Under the pieces are notes generated by a model, which had not been told where the DNA came from, searched no databases, and saw only the letters and a program-made list of their open reading frames with translations. Shown here piece after piece: positions 6,700-12,185 of a DNA stretch of 22,365 nucleotides. This stretch comes from Candidatus Aenigmatarchaeota archaeon (GTDB taxonomy: Archaea; Aenigmatarchaeota; Aenigmatarchaeia; QMZP01), in assembly GCA_016198605.1 (NCBI GenBank), contig JACQIG010000094.1:1-22365 (forward strand), given 5' to 3'. The position numbers were made by a program, and so were the translations under genes. Each line of letters starts with the position of its first letter. The stretch's first letter is position 1.

Positions 6700-7035
6700 T
6701 CATTTGTGCTCGTATTTCTCTTTCAGTTCAATGTCGATCTTTATGCCCTCGGGGATGGGGATCCTCACCACTTGCCTGAGAGCCCTTTCGTTGGAGCCTA
6801 TGTCCACGATGCGCCTGTGGATGCGCATCTCCCAGCGGTCCCAGGTGGCGTTGCCGTGGCCGGTCCCGTCGCCGCAGGGCGTCTTGAGGGTGTAGACCTT
6901 GAGTTTCCTCGTGGGGAGCGGCACAGGCCCGCGTATGGAAACGCCATGCTTCTTGGCGATCTCCTTTATCTGTTCGCAAATGTCAGCTATCTCGGTGACA
7001 CTCCTTCCTGCAAGCTTTATCCTAGCGAATTCCAT
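6700..7035 (-). CDS. rps10: Small ribosomal subunit protein uS10
   Basis: uS10 is a 30S head protein. The 111-aa sequence begins MEFARIKLAGRSVTEIADIC and contains the conserved loop RGPVPLPTRKLKVYTLKTPC, the DRWEMRIHRRIVDI block and the C-terminal IPEGIKIDIELKEKY. Length and motifs match archaeal S10. In many archaea it follows EF-1-alpha; here it is monocistronic, with a candidate TATA box at 7121-7130 and so a leader of roughly 60 nt. The ATG at 7035 is preceded by a weak GTGGTC Shine-Dalgarno. Confidence 0.97.
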   Translation of the reverse strand: MEFARIKLAGRSVTEIADICEQIKEIAKKHGVSIRGPVPLPTRKLKVYTLKTPCGDGTGHGNATWDRWEMRIHRRIVDIGSNERALRQVVRIPIPEGIKIDIELKEKYEHK

Positions 7036-7275
7036 ATGACCACTTGTGCCCGGCCCTGATAATTCCTATCACGCCGGTTCTGCAAGCCTTTCCGGCAAAT
7101 ACAAACAATTTATCCCCAACGTATTTAAAAGCTTTCTTAGGAGCGCGCCGCCGGGATATCTGTCGGTTCCACTTTCTGGTTGCTTCAAATAGTCTTAGCA
7201 TTCTTCAGCCTAACAATAAACCTGGAGGGTAGAGTTCCAATAGTTCCGCTAGCCCATAGAATTAAATTCTTGTTG
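7036..7275. other. Intergenic region between rps9 and rps10
   Basis: No supported gene is seen in these 240 nt. A good minus-strand TATA box (GCTTTTAAATACG, around 7119-7131) probably drives rps10. A minus-strand frame of about 40 codons overlaps the rps9 end and runs to about 7180, but it has no convincing start or family resemblance. RPB10, which often follows rps9 in archaea, is not here. Confidence 0.5.
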
Positions 7276-7755
7276 CTAACGCTTGCTTCTTTGTTTATAA
7301 CGCCTTGCACCCCACGAAGAGTGTGGGGGCTTGTGCTGTTCTGCCCTCCTGGGATCATAGACAAGAAGGTTCCTGTCGTACTGGAGGTATTTCTGCCTCA
7401 GCTCAGGCTGGAACTCAGAGAGCCCTTTCGCTATGGCCTGCCTGGCTGCTTCTGCCTGGCTGATCACCCCTCCTCCCTTCACTATGACCTTGATGTCAAA
7501 GCCCTTCCAGAAATCCCCGGCAAGCAGGAGCGGTTCCTGTATCCTAAGCCTCACCATCTCGGGCTGGACAAGCTCCAGCGGGACTGAATTCACCTTTACG
7601 GTGCCTTTCCCCGGCTTAAGGCGGGCCCTGGCCACGGCGGTCTTGCGCTTGCCTGTGGTGAAGACCATATCCTTCTTTTTCTGCTCCGCAGGCTTCTTTG
7701 GCTGGGCTTTCTTCTGCTTCGGTTTAGCCTCCGCGGTTGCCTTGGCCATAACCAT
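7276..7755 (-). CDS. rps9: Small ribosomal subunit protein uS9
   Basis: uS9 contacts the P-site tRNA through its C-terminal tail. After a Lys/Ala/Pro-rich N-terminal extension (about 30 residues, AKPKQKKAQPKKPAEQKKK) comes the family core TTGKRKTAVARARLKPGKG, GGGVISQAEAARQAIAKGL, and the conserved tail YDPRRAEQHKPPHSSWGARR ending RYKQRSKR. The extension makes it about 159 aa, longer than the usual 130-135. The start overlaps the L13 stop (TGATG) with AGGA about 6 nt before it; a second ATG two codons in is an alternative. It is the third gene of the rpl18e-rpl13-rps9 operon. Confidence 0.97.
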   Translation of the reverse strand: MVMAKATAEAKPKQKKAQPKKPAEQKKKDMVFTTGKRKTAVARARLKPGKGTVKVNSVPLELVQPEMVRLRIQEPLLLAGDFWKGFDIKVIVKGGGVISQAEAARQAIAKGLSEFQPELRQKYLQYDRNLLVYDPRRAEQHKPPHSSWGARRYKQRSKR

Positions 7756-8186
7756 CAGGATTTCCTGCCCCCTATCTTTGCCGAAATTTCCCCAAGCGTC
7801 ATGAACTTGTGCTCAAGGGTGTTTGAGGTCTCCACGAAACTCACTATGGATTCCGGCTTCACGCCGATTTCAGGCGGGATGCCGACATAAACCTTAAGCC
7901 TGCCGTAGGCCTCCTTCCCCTTGGGCTTCCTCGGCAGCATGCCCCTCACTATCCTCCTGAACATCCTGTCCGGTACCTTTGGGTAGAACGGCCCCTTGTA
8001 TGGGTCCCCCCTGGATATTTTTGCCCTGAATGTCTCTATTGTGTATTCCGGGCTGCCGGATATCACGGCCTTCTCGGCATTGACTACAATGACATGCCTG
8101 CCCTTCAGTATCTCCTTCGCCACAACCGTAGCAAGCCTGCCCGCTATCTGGTTTTCAGCGTCAACAACAAGGGTTTCCATAATCAT
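7755..8186 (-). CDS. rpl13: Large ribosomal subunit protein uL13
   Basis: uL13 is an early-assembling 50S protein. The 143-aa sequence has the N-terminal block VVDAENQIAGRLATVVAKEI, then VIVVNAEKAVISGSPEYTIE, and the signature FRRIVRGMLPRKPKGKEAYG near the middle. The start overlaps the eL18 stop as ATGA and the stop overlaps the uS9 start, so translation is coupled along the operon. Length is normal for archaea. Confidence 0.97.
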   Translation of the reverse strand: MIMETLVVDAENQIAGRLATVVAKEILKGRHVIVVNAEKAVISGSPEYTIETFRAKISRGDPYKGPFYPKVPDRMFRRIVRGMLPRKPKGKEAYGRLKVYVGIPPEIGVKPESIVSFVETSNTLEHKFMTLGEISAKIGGRKS

Positions 8187-8527
8187 CCAAGTATCCTCAC
8201 CTTGCCCTTGGAGCCTTCAAGCTCCCCTATGGGCATGCACTTGCCGCCGGCCTTCTCTATCTTCTCCCTGGCGCTGCCGGAGAAGCGGAGTGCGTACACG
8301 TTTACGGGCTTGCTTATCTCGCCGGATCCCAGGACTATCCCCGGCACTGCAACGGCCTCCCCCTCCCTTGCGAACTTGCTGATTGAGTGGATATTGACCT
8401 CGTGCCTGACACTGCGCGGCCTGTTCAGCCCGCGGGCTACGGATTTCAGCAGGGGCTGCTTCAGGCCTTTTGCGTGCAGTCCTGCTATTTCCGCCTTCAG
8501 AGGCTCGTTCTTGTCCCTTGCCTTCAT
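8183..8527 (-). CDS. rpl18e: Large ribosomal subunit protein eL18 (L18e)
   Basis: This 114-aa archaeal/eukaryotic L18e begins MKARDKNEPLKAEIAGLHAK. The fold is recognisable from VNIHSISKFAREGEAVAVPG, IVLGSGEISKPVNVYALRFS and the C-terminal ELEGSKGKVRILG. It is the first gene of the rpl18e-rpl13-rps9 operon. The TATA box at 8561-8570 predicts a transcript start near 8541, so both the ATG at 8527 and a GTG three codons upstream (8536) are possible. I prefer ATG; neither has a clear Shine-Dalgarno. Confidence 0.95.
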   Translation of the reverse strand: MKARDKNEPLKAEIAGLHAKGLKQPLLKSVARGLNRPRSVRHEVNIHSISKFAREGEAVAVPGIVLGSGEISKPVNVYALRFSGSAREKIEKAGGKCMPIGELEGSKGKVRILG

Positions 8528-8560
8528 AAGCTTCACTGATTCCTAGTATTTGCTGCATAT

Positions 8561-8570
8561 CTATAAAAGC
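8561..8570 (-). promoter_or_regulatory. TATA box of the rpl18e operon
   Basis: The minus strand reads GCTTTTATAG, about 38 nt upstream of the ATG at 8527. It lies between the tail of repeat E5 and the operon. Confidence 0.6.
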
Positions 8571-8586
8571 TTGCCGGGGGGAGTCA

Positions 8587-8690
8587 TGCAAAGTCCATCA
8601 TAACTCAAGTTTTTGGAAGGCGTAATCGAACTGCGAAGCAGTGAGATAGCCTCCCTTTTTGCAAGAGTTTTTTTTGGAAAACTCTCTTGA
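8587..8690 (-). repeat. Structured repeat copy E5, downstream of tRNA-Leu
   Basis: On the minus strand it starts 2 nt after the tRNA 3' end. It has an A/T-tipped hairpin (CAAGAG..CTCTTG, 8663-8688), then the stem-loop GGGAGGC..GCCTTCC (8615-8655). The inner stems are ATC/GAT and ACTGC/GCAGT closed by TTC. A tail (8587-8614) is identical, apart from one extra T, to 8846-8872 inside intron 1 of the tRNA. It is the closest relative of copy E3. In the plus direction the stem-loop is followed by CCCTTTTT, so terminator activity on that strand is an alternative reading. Confidence 0.75.
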
Positions 8691-8706
8691 TATGCGGGGA
8701 GCAGGA

Positions 8707-8794
8707 TTTTCGCAAGAGCGTGGAAGGTGAGACGAGCTGCGAAGCAGCGAGGCCACCTCCTTTTGCTCCACCGCTTTTCTTGAAAAAGCGGTGA
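8707..8794 (-). other. T-loop intron (59/60) of tRNA-Leu, containing repeat copy E4
   Basis: The intron is 88 nt. T54-T55-C56-G57 (TTCG) pairs with CGAA at 8712-8709, giving the 4-bp central helix. The 5' bulge is A58-A59-T8794 and the 3' bulge is A8708-A8707-T60. The outer helix is the T-stem. This is an exact 3-4-3 bulge-helix-bulge, and it selects 59/60 among three otherwise equivalent cut sites. Inside is repeat E4: hairpin CACCGC..GCGGTG (8769-8793) and stem-loop GGAGGTG..CACCTTCC with GCTGC-TTC-GCAGC at its tip (8722-8760). Confidence 0.88.
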
Positions 8795-8826
8795 TTCGAA
8801 CCTGCGAAGGGACTAACCCACAGGAT

Positions 8827-8944
8827 ACCTCCAATTCACACAGACTGCAAAGTCCATCATAACTCAAGTTTTGGAAGGCGTAGCCGAACCACGAAGTGGT
8901 GAGGCAGCCTCCCTTTTTAGTTAACCTTTTTGGGAAAAAGGTTA
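8827..8944 (-). other. Anticodon-loop intron (37/38) of tRNA-Leu, containing repeat copy E3
   Basis: The intron is 118 nt. C32-U33-C34 can pair with GAG at 8831-8829 just before the 3' junction (..GAGGT|ATCC), giving a relaxed bulge-helix-bulge with 3 of 4 central pairs. E3 occupies 8873-8944: hairpin AACCTTTTT-CCC-AAAAAGGTT, then GGGAGGC..GCCTTCC with inner stems GCC/GGC and ACCAC/GTGGT closed by TTC. The last part of the intron (8827-8872) includes ACTTGAGT, perfectly complementary to ACTCAAG of the anticodon loop plus the first intron base. Confidence 0.85.
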
Positions 8945-9002
8945 CTTGAGTCCTGCGCCGTTGGCCGCTTGGCTACCCCCGCATTTAGAATAGTTGGACG
9001 TT

Positions 9003-9012
9003 GTATTATAAA
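9003..9012 (-). promoter_or_regulatory. TATA box of tRNA-Leu
   Basis: The minus strand reads ATTTATAATA, with its centre about 25 nt upstream of the tRNA 5' base at 8982. This predicts transcription beginning at or very near the mature 5' end. It sits just after the platform protein stop at 9027. Confidence 0.65.
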
Positions 9013-9026
9013 TTACCGCCCGGCGG

Positions 9027-9980
9027 TCAGACGGGTATCAGCGTGGAGAATATGCTGTTTATGAACCCTCCAGCCACGAAGAACACCAGCAGCGATATCC
9101 CGAGGAGTACGGGTATGAACTTTATGCCGTCCCTCTCCTTCCCGGAGCCTATCAGCCCTATTATTATCCCGCCGAAGACAGAGGTTATTGTTATCGCCAG
9201 CATTGCGAATATGAACATGAATTCCGGGGAAACGGTGACACCGGTGAGCTTCACCAGCGGGACGTTGGAACTGAAATCCTTGGGCAGCTGGATGGAGCTT
9301 GTTATCTTTGTGATGGTCCCCACCAGGAAAAGGGAGAGCGCGTAGAGTGCCGGCGCGCCTATCGCTGCGGCGAAGAAGATGAATATGCTGTAAGTGAGTA
9401 TGTTGGCCCTTATCTCCTTGTTTATGGCCTCCCTGCTCCTTATGTCCGCTGCTGTTTCTTCGAACAGCGTGAATAGCTGGCCGCCTGACCTGACGCCCCT
9501 GACCACCAGCTTCACCGTGGTGTCAAGTATGTCAGATTTTATTGTCTTTGTTATCTCCTTCATGGAATCCTGGAGGCTTTTCCCGGTCATCATCTCCTTG
9601 CCTACCTGCTTTATCGCCTCGGACAGCGGGCCGAATTCCTTCCTTGCGGAAAGCAGTATTGCCCTGCTCGGGATGAAGCCGGACCTTATGTTGGCCGCGA
9701 CAAGCTGCAGCGCGTCAGGAAGTATCCTCTCCACGAATTTCGTCCTCCTGTCCACCGCAAGGTAAAGCATCCCGTGGAAGAATCCCAGGAGGCCAAGGAA
9801 GCATGCGGGGAAAAGCACGATGAAATAATCCCTGACCAGCACGCCAACGATGAAGCCAAAGGCCAGGCTTATGGCGAAGGAATAGTTGACGAAGCTCGCG
9901 ACGGTCCTCTTGCTCCCGGAATAAGTCAGCAGCTCTTGTATCTTGCTCTTGTACCCATTGGGCATCAGTTTGTACAGCAT
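9027..9980 (-). CDS. GspF/TadC-family pilus platform membrane protein, 317 aa
   Basis: This is an inner-membrane assembly-platform protein of the type II secretion / type IV pilus superfamily (T2SF domain), which sits above the assembly ATPase. Membrane segments are at about 32-49, 52-72, 194-220, 253-278 and 287-310. The cytoplasmic T2SF helices lie between (about 80-190), with the family-like stretches PDALQLVAANIRSGFIPSRA and VVRGVRSGGQLFTLFEETAA. The ATG at 9980 is 28 nt from a TATA-like TTTTTATC (10005-10012), suggesting a leaderless transcript separate from the upstream pilins. Two E repeats separate it from the pilin gene, and tRNA-Leu follows 45 nt after its stop. Confidence 0.9.
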   Translation of the reverse strand: MLYKLMPNGYKSKIQELLTYSGSKRTVASFVNYSFAISLAFGFIVGVLVRDYFIVLFPACFLGLLGFFHGMLYLAVDRRTKFVERILPDALQLVAANIRSGFIPSRAILLSARKEFGPLSEAIKQVGKEMMTGKSLQDSMKEITKTIKSDILDTTVKLVVRGVRSGGQLFTLFEETAADIRSREAINKEIRANILTYSIFIFFAAAIGAPALYALSLFLVGTITKITSSIQLPKDFSSNVPLVKLTGVTVSPEFMFIFAMLAITITSVFGGIIIGLIGSGKERDGIKFIPVLLGISLLVFFVAGGFINSIFSTLIPV

Positions 9981-10017
9981 GGTATATTATTGTGGCAGGC
10001 TGGAGATAAAAACTAGT

Positions 10018-10182
10018 GGAAGGCGTAACTGAGCGACTGAAAGGAGCGAAGGTAACTGCCGACTTTATCCAATCTATCCAAGTCGGACTTTGCATTAGCC
10101 TCCCTTTTCGATTAATGTCAAGCTACGCTTGACAGCTGTCAAACCTTTGGTTTGGCATTAACCTTTTTGGGAAAAAGGTTAG
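10018..10182 (-). repeat. Structured repeat copy E2 (expanded)
   Basis: On the minus strand it has the hairpin AACCTTTTT-CCC-AAAAAGGTT (10160-10180), two extra hairpins, then GGGAGGCTA (10096-10104) and TTACGCCTTCC (10018-10028). The centre is longer than in other copies and includes the stem CCGACTT..AAGTCGG (10060-10087). It also carries the 10-mer GGACTTTGCA on the plus strand (10085-10094), which occurs on the minus strand in E3 and E5. It abuts E1 with one base between. Confidence 0.72.
10111..10161. repeat. 46-nt insertion inside E2 flanked by ATTAA repeats
   Basis: Where E1 reads CGATTAACC, E2 reads CGATTAA, an extra block, then ATTAACC. The block (10116-10156) is two adjacent hairpins: TGTCAAGC-TAC-GCTTGACA and TGTCAAACC-TTT-GGTTTGGCA. 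The duplicated ATTAA at 10111-10115 and 10157-10161 looks like a 5-nt target-site duplication, though replication slippage is possible. Confidence 0.55.
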
Positions 10183-10183
10183 C

Positions 10184-10262
10184 GGAAGGCGTAACGAGCA
10201 AGGAGCCGCAGCGACGAAGCGAGTAGCCTCCCTTTTCGATTAACCTTTTTGGGAAAGGGTTA
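10184..10262 (-). repeat. Structured repeat copy E1, overlapping the pilin stop codon
   Basis: On the minus strand its hairpin TAACCCTTT-CCC-AAAAAGGTTA begins with the TAA of the pilin gene (10260-10262). It is followed by ATCGAAAAGGGAGGC, inner pair AC/GT between constant TC internal-loop bases, and TTACGCCTTCC ending at 10184. The apical part differs from the other copies. Confidence 0.72.
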
Positions 10263-10694
10263 GGCCCCGAGTCCCCTTATGAAGGTCCTCGGGAGCAGGT
10301 CCTGTATCGTGCCTGAGCATTCCTTGGACTTTATCGTGACCTCGTCAAGGTTTGACCATACCCTGAAGTCGGATGTCACTATGCCGCCGGAAGTTGTGTT
10401 GACACCAGGTCCCTGCAATATTGTCCCGTTCTGGTATGAGAGCAGGGTGTCAAATGTCAGGTCTATGTCCCCGTAATTGTAGACCACCATGGTAAGGTTG
10501 CTTATGGTTTTCTCGTACGTGGCGCCCTGTATTATAACCTTGGCGTTCTGGCACCTCTGCGAGCCTGATATGGTCCTGGTTGCTATGTTTTGGGTGAAGG
10601 TGGCCAGTATGCCCGCTATTATCAGGGTTAGGGCTATGAGCAATATGACCGCAATGAGCGGCGAAACACCCTTTAGCGCTTTTGGCTGCATCAT
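10260..10694 (-). CDS. Archaeal type IV pilin, 144 aa
   Basis: MMQPKALKG is a short basic leader, with a class III cleavage site after Gly9 and the hydrophobic helix VSPLIAVILLIALTLIIAGI (from residue 10). This is the archaeal Pilin_N (DUF1628-like) pattern that forms the filament core. The globular part is rich in Thr/Asn and has two cysteines (QRCQNAK and SKECSGT), likely a disulfide. ATGs at 10694 and 10691 are equivalent choices; the TATA-like ATTATAATAC at about 10711-10720 fits a nearly leaderless mRNA. It is followed at its stop by repeats E1-E2 and preceded by a second pilin of the same layout, so it belongs to the pilus locus. Confidence 0.9.
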   Translation of the reverse strand: MMQPKALKGVSPLIAVILLIALTLIIAGILATFTQNIATRTISGSQRCQNAKVIIQGATYEKTISNLTMVVYNYGDIDLTFDTLLSYQNGTILQGPGVNTTSGGIVTSDFRVWSNLDEVTIKSKECSGTIQDLLPRTFIRGLGA

Positions 10695-10762
10695 CCCATC
10701 CCGGAAAAGTATTATAATAATATTGTATTGAGCCTGTTTATAAACATAGCGTGGATGCGGGG

Positions 10763-11233
10763 TTAGAATTTTGAAACCGCGTTCAGCGCGGCTGAAACGT
10801 CAGCGCATGCCTTGTTTGTGACCTTTGCATAACCCATTGTCGCCGCAAAGGCTGTGTGGAGGGAAAGGTTCACCTTCACCAGCGCGGACTGCTCCTGGGC
10901 CAGGGGGTTCGAGGATGTCACGGCCGGGCTGAGCGATATCTCCGGGGCGCCGTCGCTGAAGGACCTTATGTCAGTGCCGTTCTGCAGCTCCACCCCGAAG
11001 CCGTAAAGCTGCTCCTTGTTCTTATTGGTGAGCCTTATGACGAGCACGCTGTCGCCGGCCTTGTTGTATTCCGCTGATTCCAGTATGTAATTCGCGTTTG
11101 AGCCGCAGGTCGTGGTTGAAGTGCTTGTCCTGGTGACGATGTTGCTGACAAAGACGGATATTGTTGCGCCGACCGTTATCGTTATGCCTATCAGCACTAT
11201 CGTTGCGATGAGCGGCGACAGTCCCTTGGCCAT
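10763..11233 (-). CDS. Archaeal type IV pilin, 156 aa
   Basis: It starts MAKG with cleavage predicted after Gly4, followed by the helix LSPLIATIVLIGITITVGAT and a Ser/Thr linker. The globular domain has one Cys just after the helix (TTTCGSNANY) and one near the C-terminus (NKACADVSAAL), the same placement as in the neighbouring pilin, so the two are probably paralogues. The ATG at 11233 is chosen over longer starts because it begins the pilin leader exactly and lies about 27 nt from the TATA box at 11256-11265 (leaderless). The longer frame would run back through that promoter into the platform gene. Confidence 0.9.
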   Translation of the reverse strand: MAKGLSPLIATIVLIGITITVGATISVFVSNIVTRTSTSTTTCGSNANYILESAEYNKAGDSVLVIRLTNKNKEQLYGFGVELQNGTDIRSFSDGAPEISLSPAVTSSNPLAQEQSALVKVNLSLHTAFAATMGYAKVTNKACADVSAALNAVSKF

Positions 11234-11255
11234 CTTAATAGTTTGTCGCGCTTCC

Positions 11256-11265
11256 GATATATTCT
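11256..11265 (-). promoter_or_regulatory. TATA box of the 156-aa pilin
   Basis: The minus strand reads AGAATATATC, with its centre about 27 nt upstream of the ATG at 11233. It gives the pilin its own promoter, separate from the platform genes, consistent with pilins needing higher expression. Confidence 0.6.
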
Positions 11266-11303
11266 TTTCCCGCGCGCTTCCCCGCTGACTATTCAACGGG
11301 GCT

Positions 11304-12173
11304 TTACAGCGGGAATTCGGCAGGGGCAAGGGGCAGCGGCAGCTGTGTTGCTATGGAGAATATGGAATAGCCTATTGCCATGAGCAGTATGGAATGCTTG
11401 AAGCCGGCCACTATTGAGCCCTCGGCCATCTTCCCCGTGGCCAGGCCGGCAAAGAAGCCCTGCAGCACAAGGAAATAGACGAATATCTGCGAAAGCTCCT
11501 CCGGCGGTATGGAGTTGCCTGCCCCGCTTATGCTTGCAGATATGGAGAGGCCCGAGCTCTGGTTTGTGACGGAAGGTATAAGGAAAGCGTGGAGCACCAC
11601 CAGTATGAAGATGAATATGAAGAAGATTATGTAGGAGGTTATTATCTGCGAATGGACCGAGGTCGCCCGCTCCTTCCTTATCTTGTCTATCACCACCAGC
11701 GATTTGGTGACCTCGCTGAGCGTCTCGCCAACCTTCCCGCCGACCCTGTAAGTCTCGAGTATGGTGGATATTGCGCGCTTGACGGAGGCGGCCTGTATGC
11801 TGTCGGAGAACTTGGTCAGGGCCACCTTGAAAGGCACTCCCCAGTCAACCTGTGAGGACATCCTCTTGACGTATGGGCTCAGGACCTTGTAGTCCTTTGA
11901 GGATATGTAGCTTAGCGCCATGGGCAGCGTCATGCCGGAATTTATCGCCTCCGTGAGGTCCCTGATGAAGTTTATGAAGTGTTCCTCTATCTGCTTGCTC
12001 ATCCTGAACCTGGAGTAGAAGAGCCATGCGGGCGGCCCCACGGCAATCAGGCCCCCCGCCAGGTTGAAGATGGGGACAAGGATGGGGAAAAAGGAGCCTA
12101 TGTAAATCACGTTGAATGCTATTATGGCCAGGCCGGCCGCGACGGAGACGGTCTCGAACTTGTACCTGAACAT
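11304..12173 (-). CDS. GspF/TadC-family platform membrane protein, 289 aa
   Basis: This is a second T2SF-domain assembly platform protein. Membrane segments are at about 10-28, 33-53, 178-200, 228-247 and 258-278. The cytoplasmic helices between hold HFINFIRDLTEAINSGMTLP and TILETYRVGGKVGETLSEVT, typical T2SF repeats. A GGGGGTCA Shine-Dalgarno-like sequence precedes the ATG at 12173, 12 nt after the stop of the upstream platform gene, so the two are co-transcribed. Archaeal pilus and archaellum-like systems often have two such proteins in tandem (FlaJ/PilC-like). Confidence 0.9.
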   Translation of the reverse strand: MFRYKFETVSVAAGLAIIAFNVIYIGSFFPILVPIFNLAGGLIAVGPPAWLFYSRFRMSKQIEEHFINFIRDLTEAINSGMTLPMALSYISSKDYKVLSPYVKRMSSQVDWGVPFKVALTKFSDSIQAASVKRAISTILETYRVGGKVGETLSEVTKSLVVIDKIRKERATSVHSQIITSYIIFFIFIFILVVLHAFLIPSVTNQSSGLSISASISGAGNSIPPEELSQIFVYFLVLQGFFAGLATGKMAEGSIVAGFKHSILLMAIGYSIFSIATQLPLPLAPAEFPL

Positions 12174-12185
12174 GGCCCTGACCCC

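Larger units (their letters stand above)
8693..8982 (-). tRNA. tRNA-Leu(CAA) with two introns
   Basis: The exons are 8945-8982, 8795-8826 and 8693-8706, giving an 84-nt mature tRNA. Acceptor GCGGGGG pairs with TCCCCGC (one G-U) and A73 follows; CCA is not encoded. The D-arm has GCC/GGC stems. The anticodon stem CAGGA/TCCTG encloses CTCAAGA, giving anticodon CAA. A long variable arm (GGG..CCC) marks a class II tRNA, and the T-arm is GCAGG-TTCGAAT-CCTGC. Intron 1 (118 nt) is at the canonical position 37/38. Intron 2 (88 nt) is at 59/60 in the T-loop, so without splicing neither arm is functional. A TATA box at 9003-9012 is placed about 25 nt upstream. Both introns are built from the E repeat. 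Confidence 0.93.

Noticed and set aside
7036..7140. tRNA or C/D box RNA upstream of rps10
   Set aside because: A GGTTC-like B-box fragment and a TGATA fragment are present, but no cloverleaf, no proper C and D boxes and no flanking stems could be formed.
7180..7316. Minus-strand frame of about 40 codons overlapping the rps9 end
   Set aside because: Possible only with a GTG inside rps9, no Shine-Dalgarno, no recognisable motif; such a length is expected by chance.
8615..8690. E5 as a plain intrinsic terminator of the tRNA
   Set aside because: On the tRNA strand the stem-loop is not followed by a T tract; the CCCTTTTT tail is on the opposite strand, and the covarying internal stems match the intronic copies. 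Terminator use on the plus strand is not excluded.
8587..8944. CRISPR array
   Set aside because: Repeat copies differ in length and sequence, spacing is irregular, and the copies are palindromic units inside a tRNA; there are no uniform repeats and spacers and no cas genes.
8693..8982. Group I intron or homing-endonuclease insertion in the tRNA
   Set aside because: The introns are 118 and 88 nt, have no group I core and no ORF, and the T-loop one has an exact bulge-helix-bulge.
9715..10095. 126-codon minus-strand ORF across repeat E2 and the start of the platform gene
   Set aside because: It runs through the palindromic repeat and then in the wrong frame of the platform gene; no family resemblance and no promoter.
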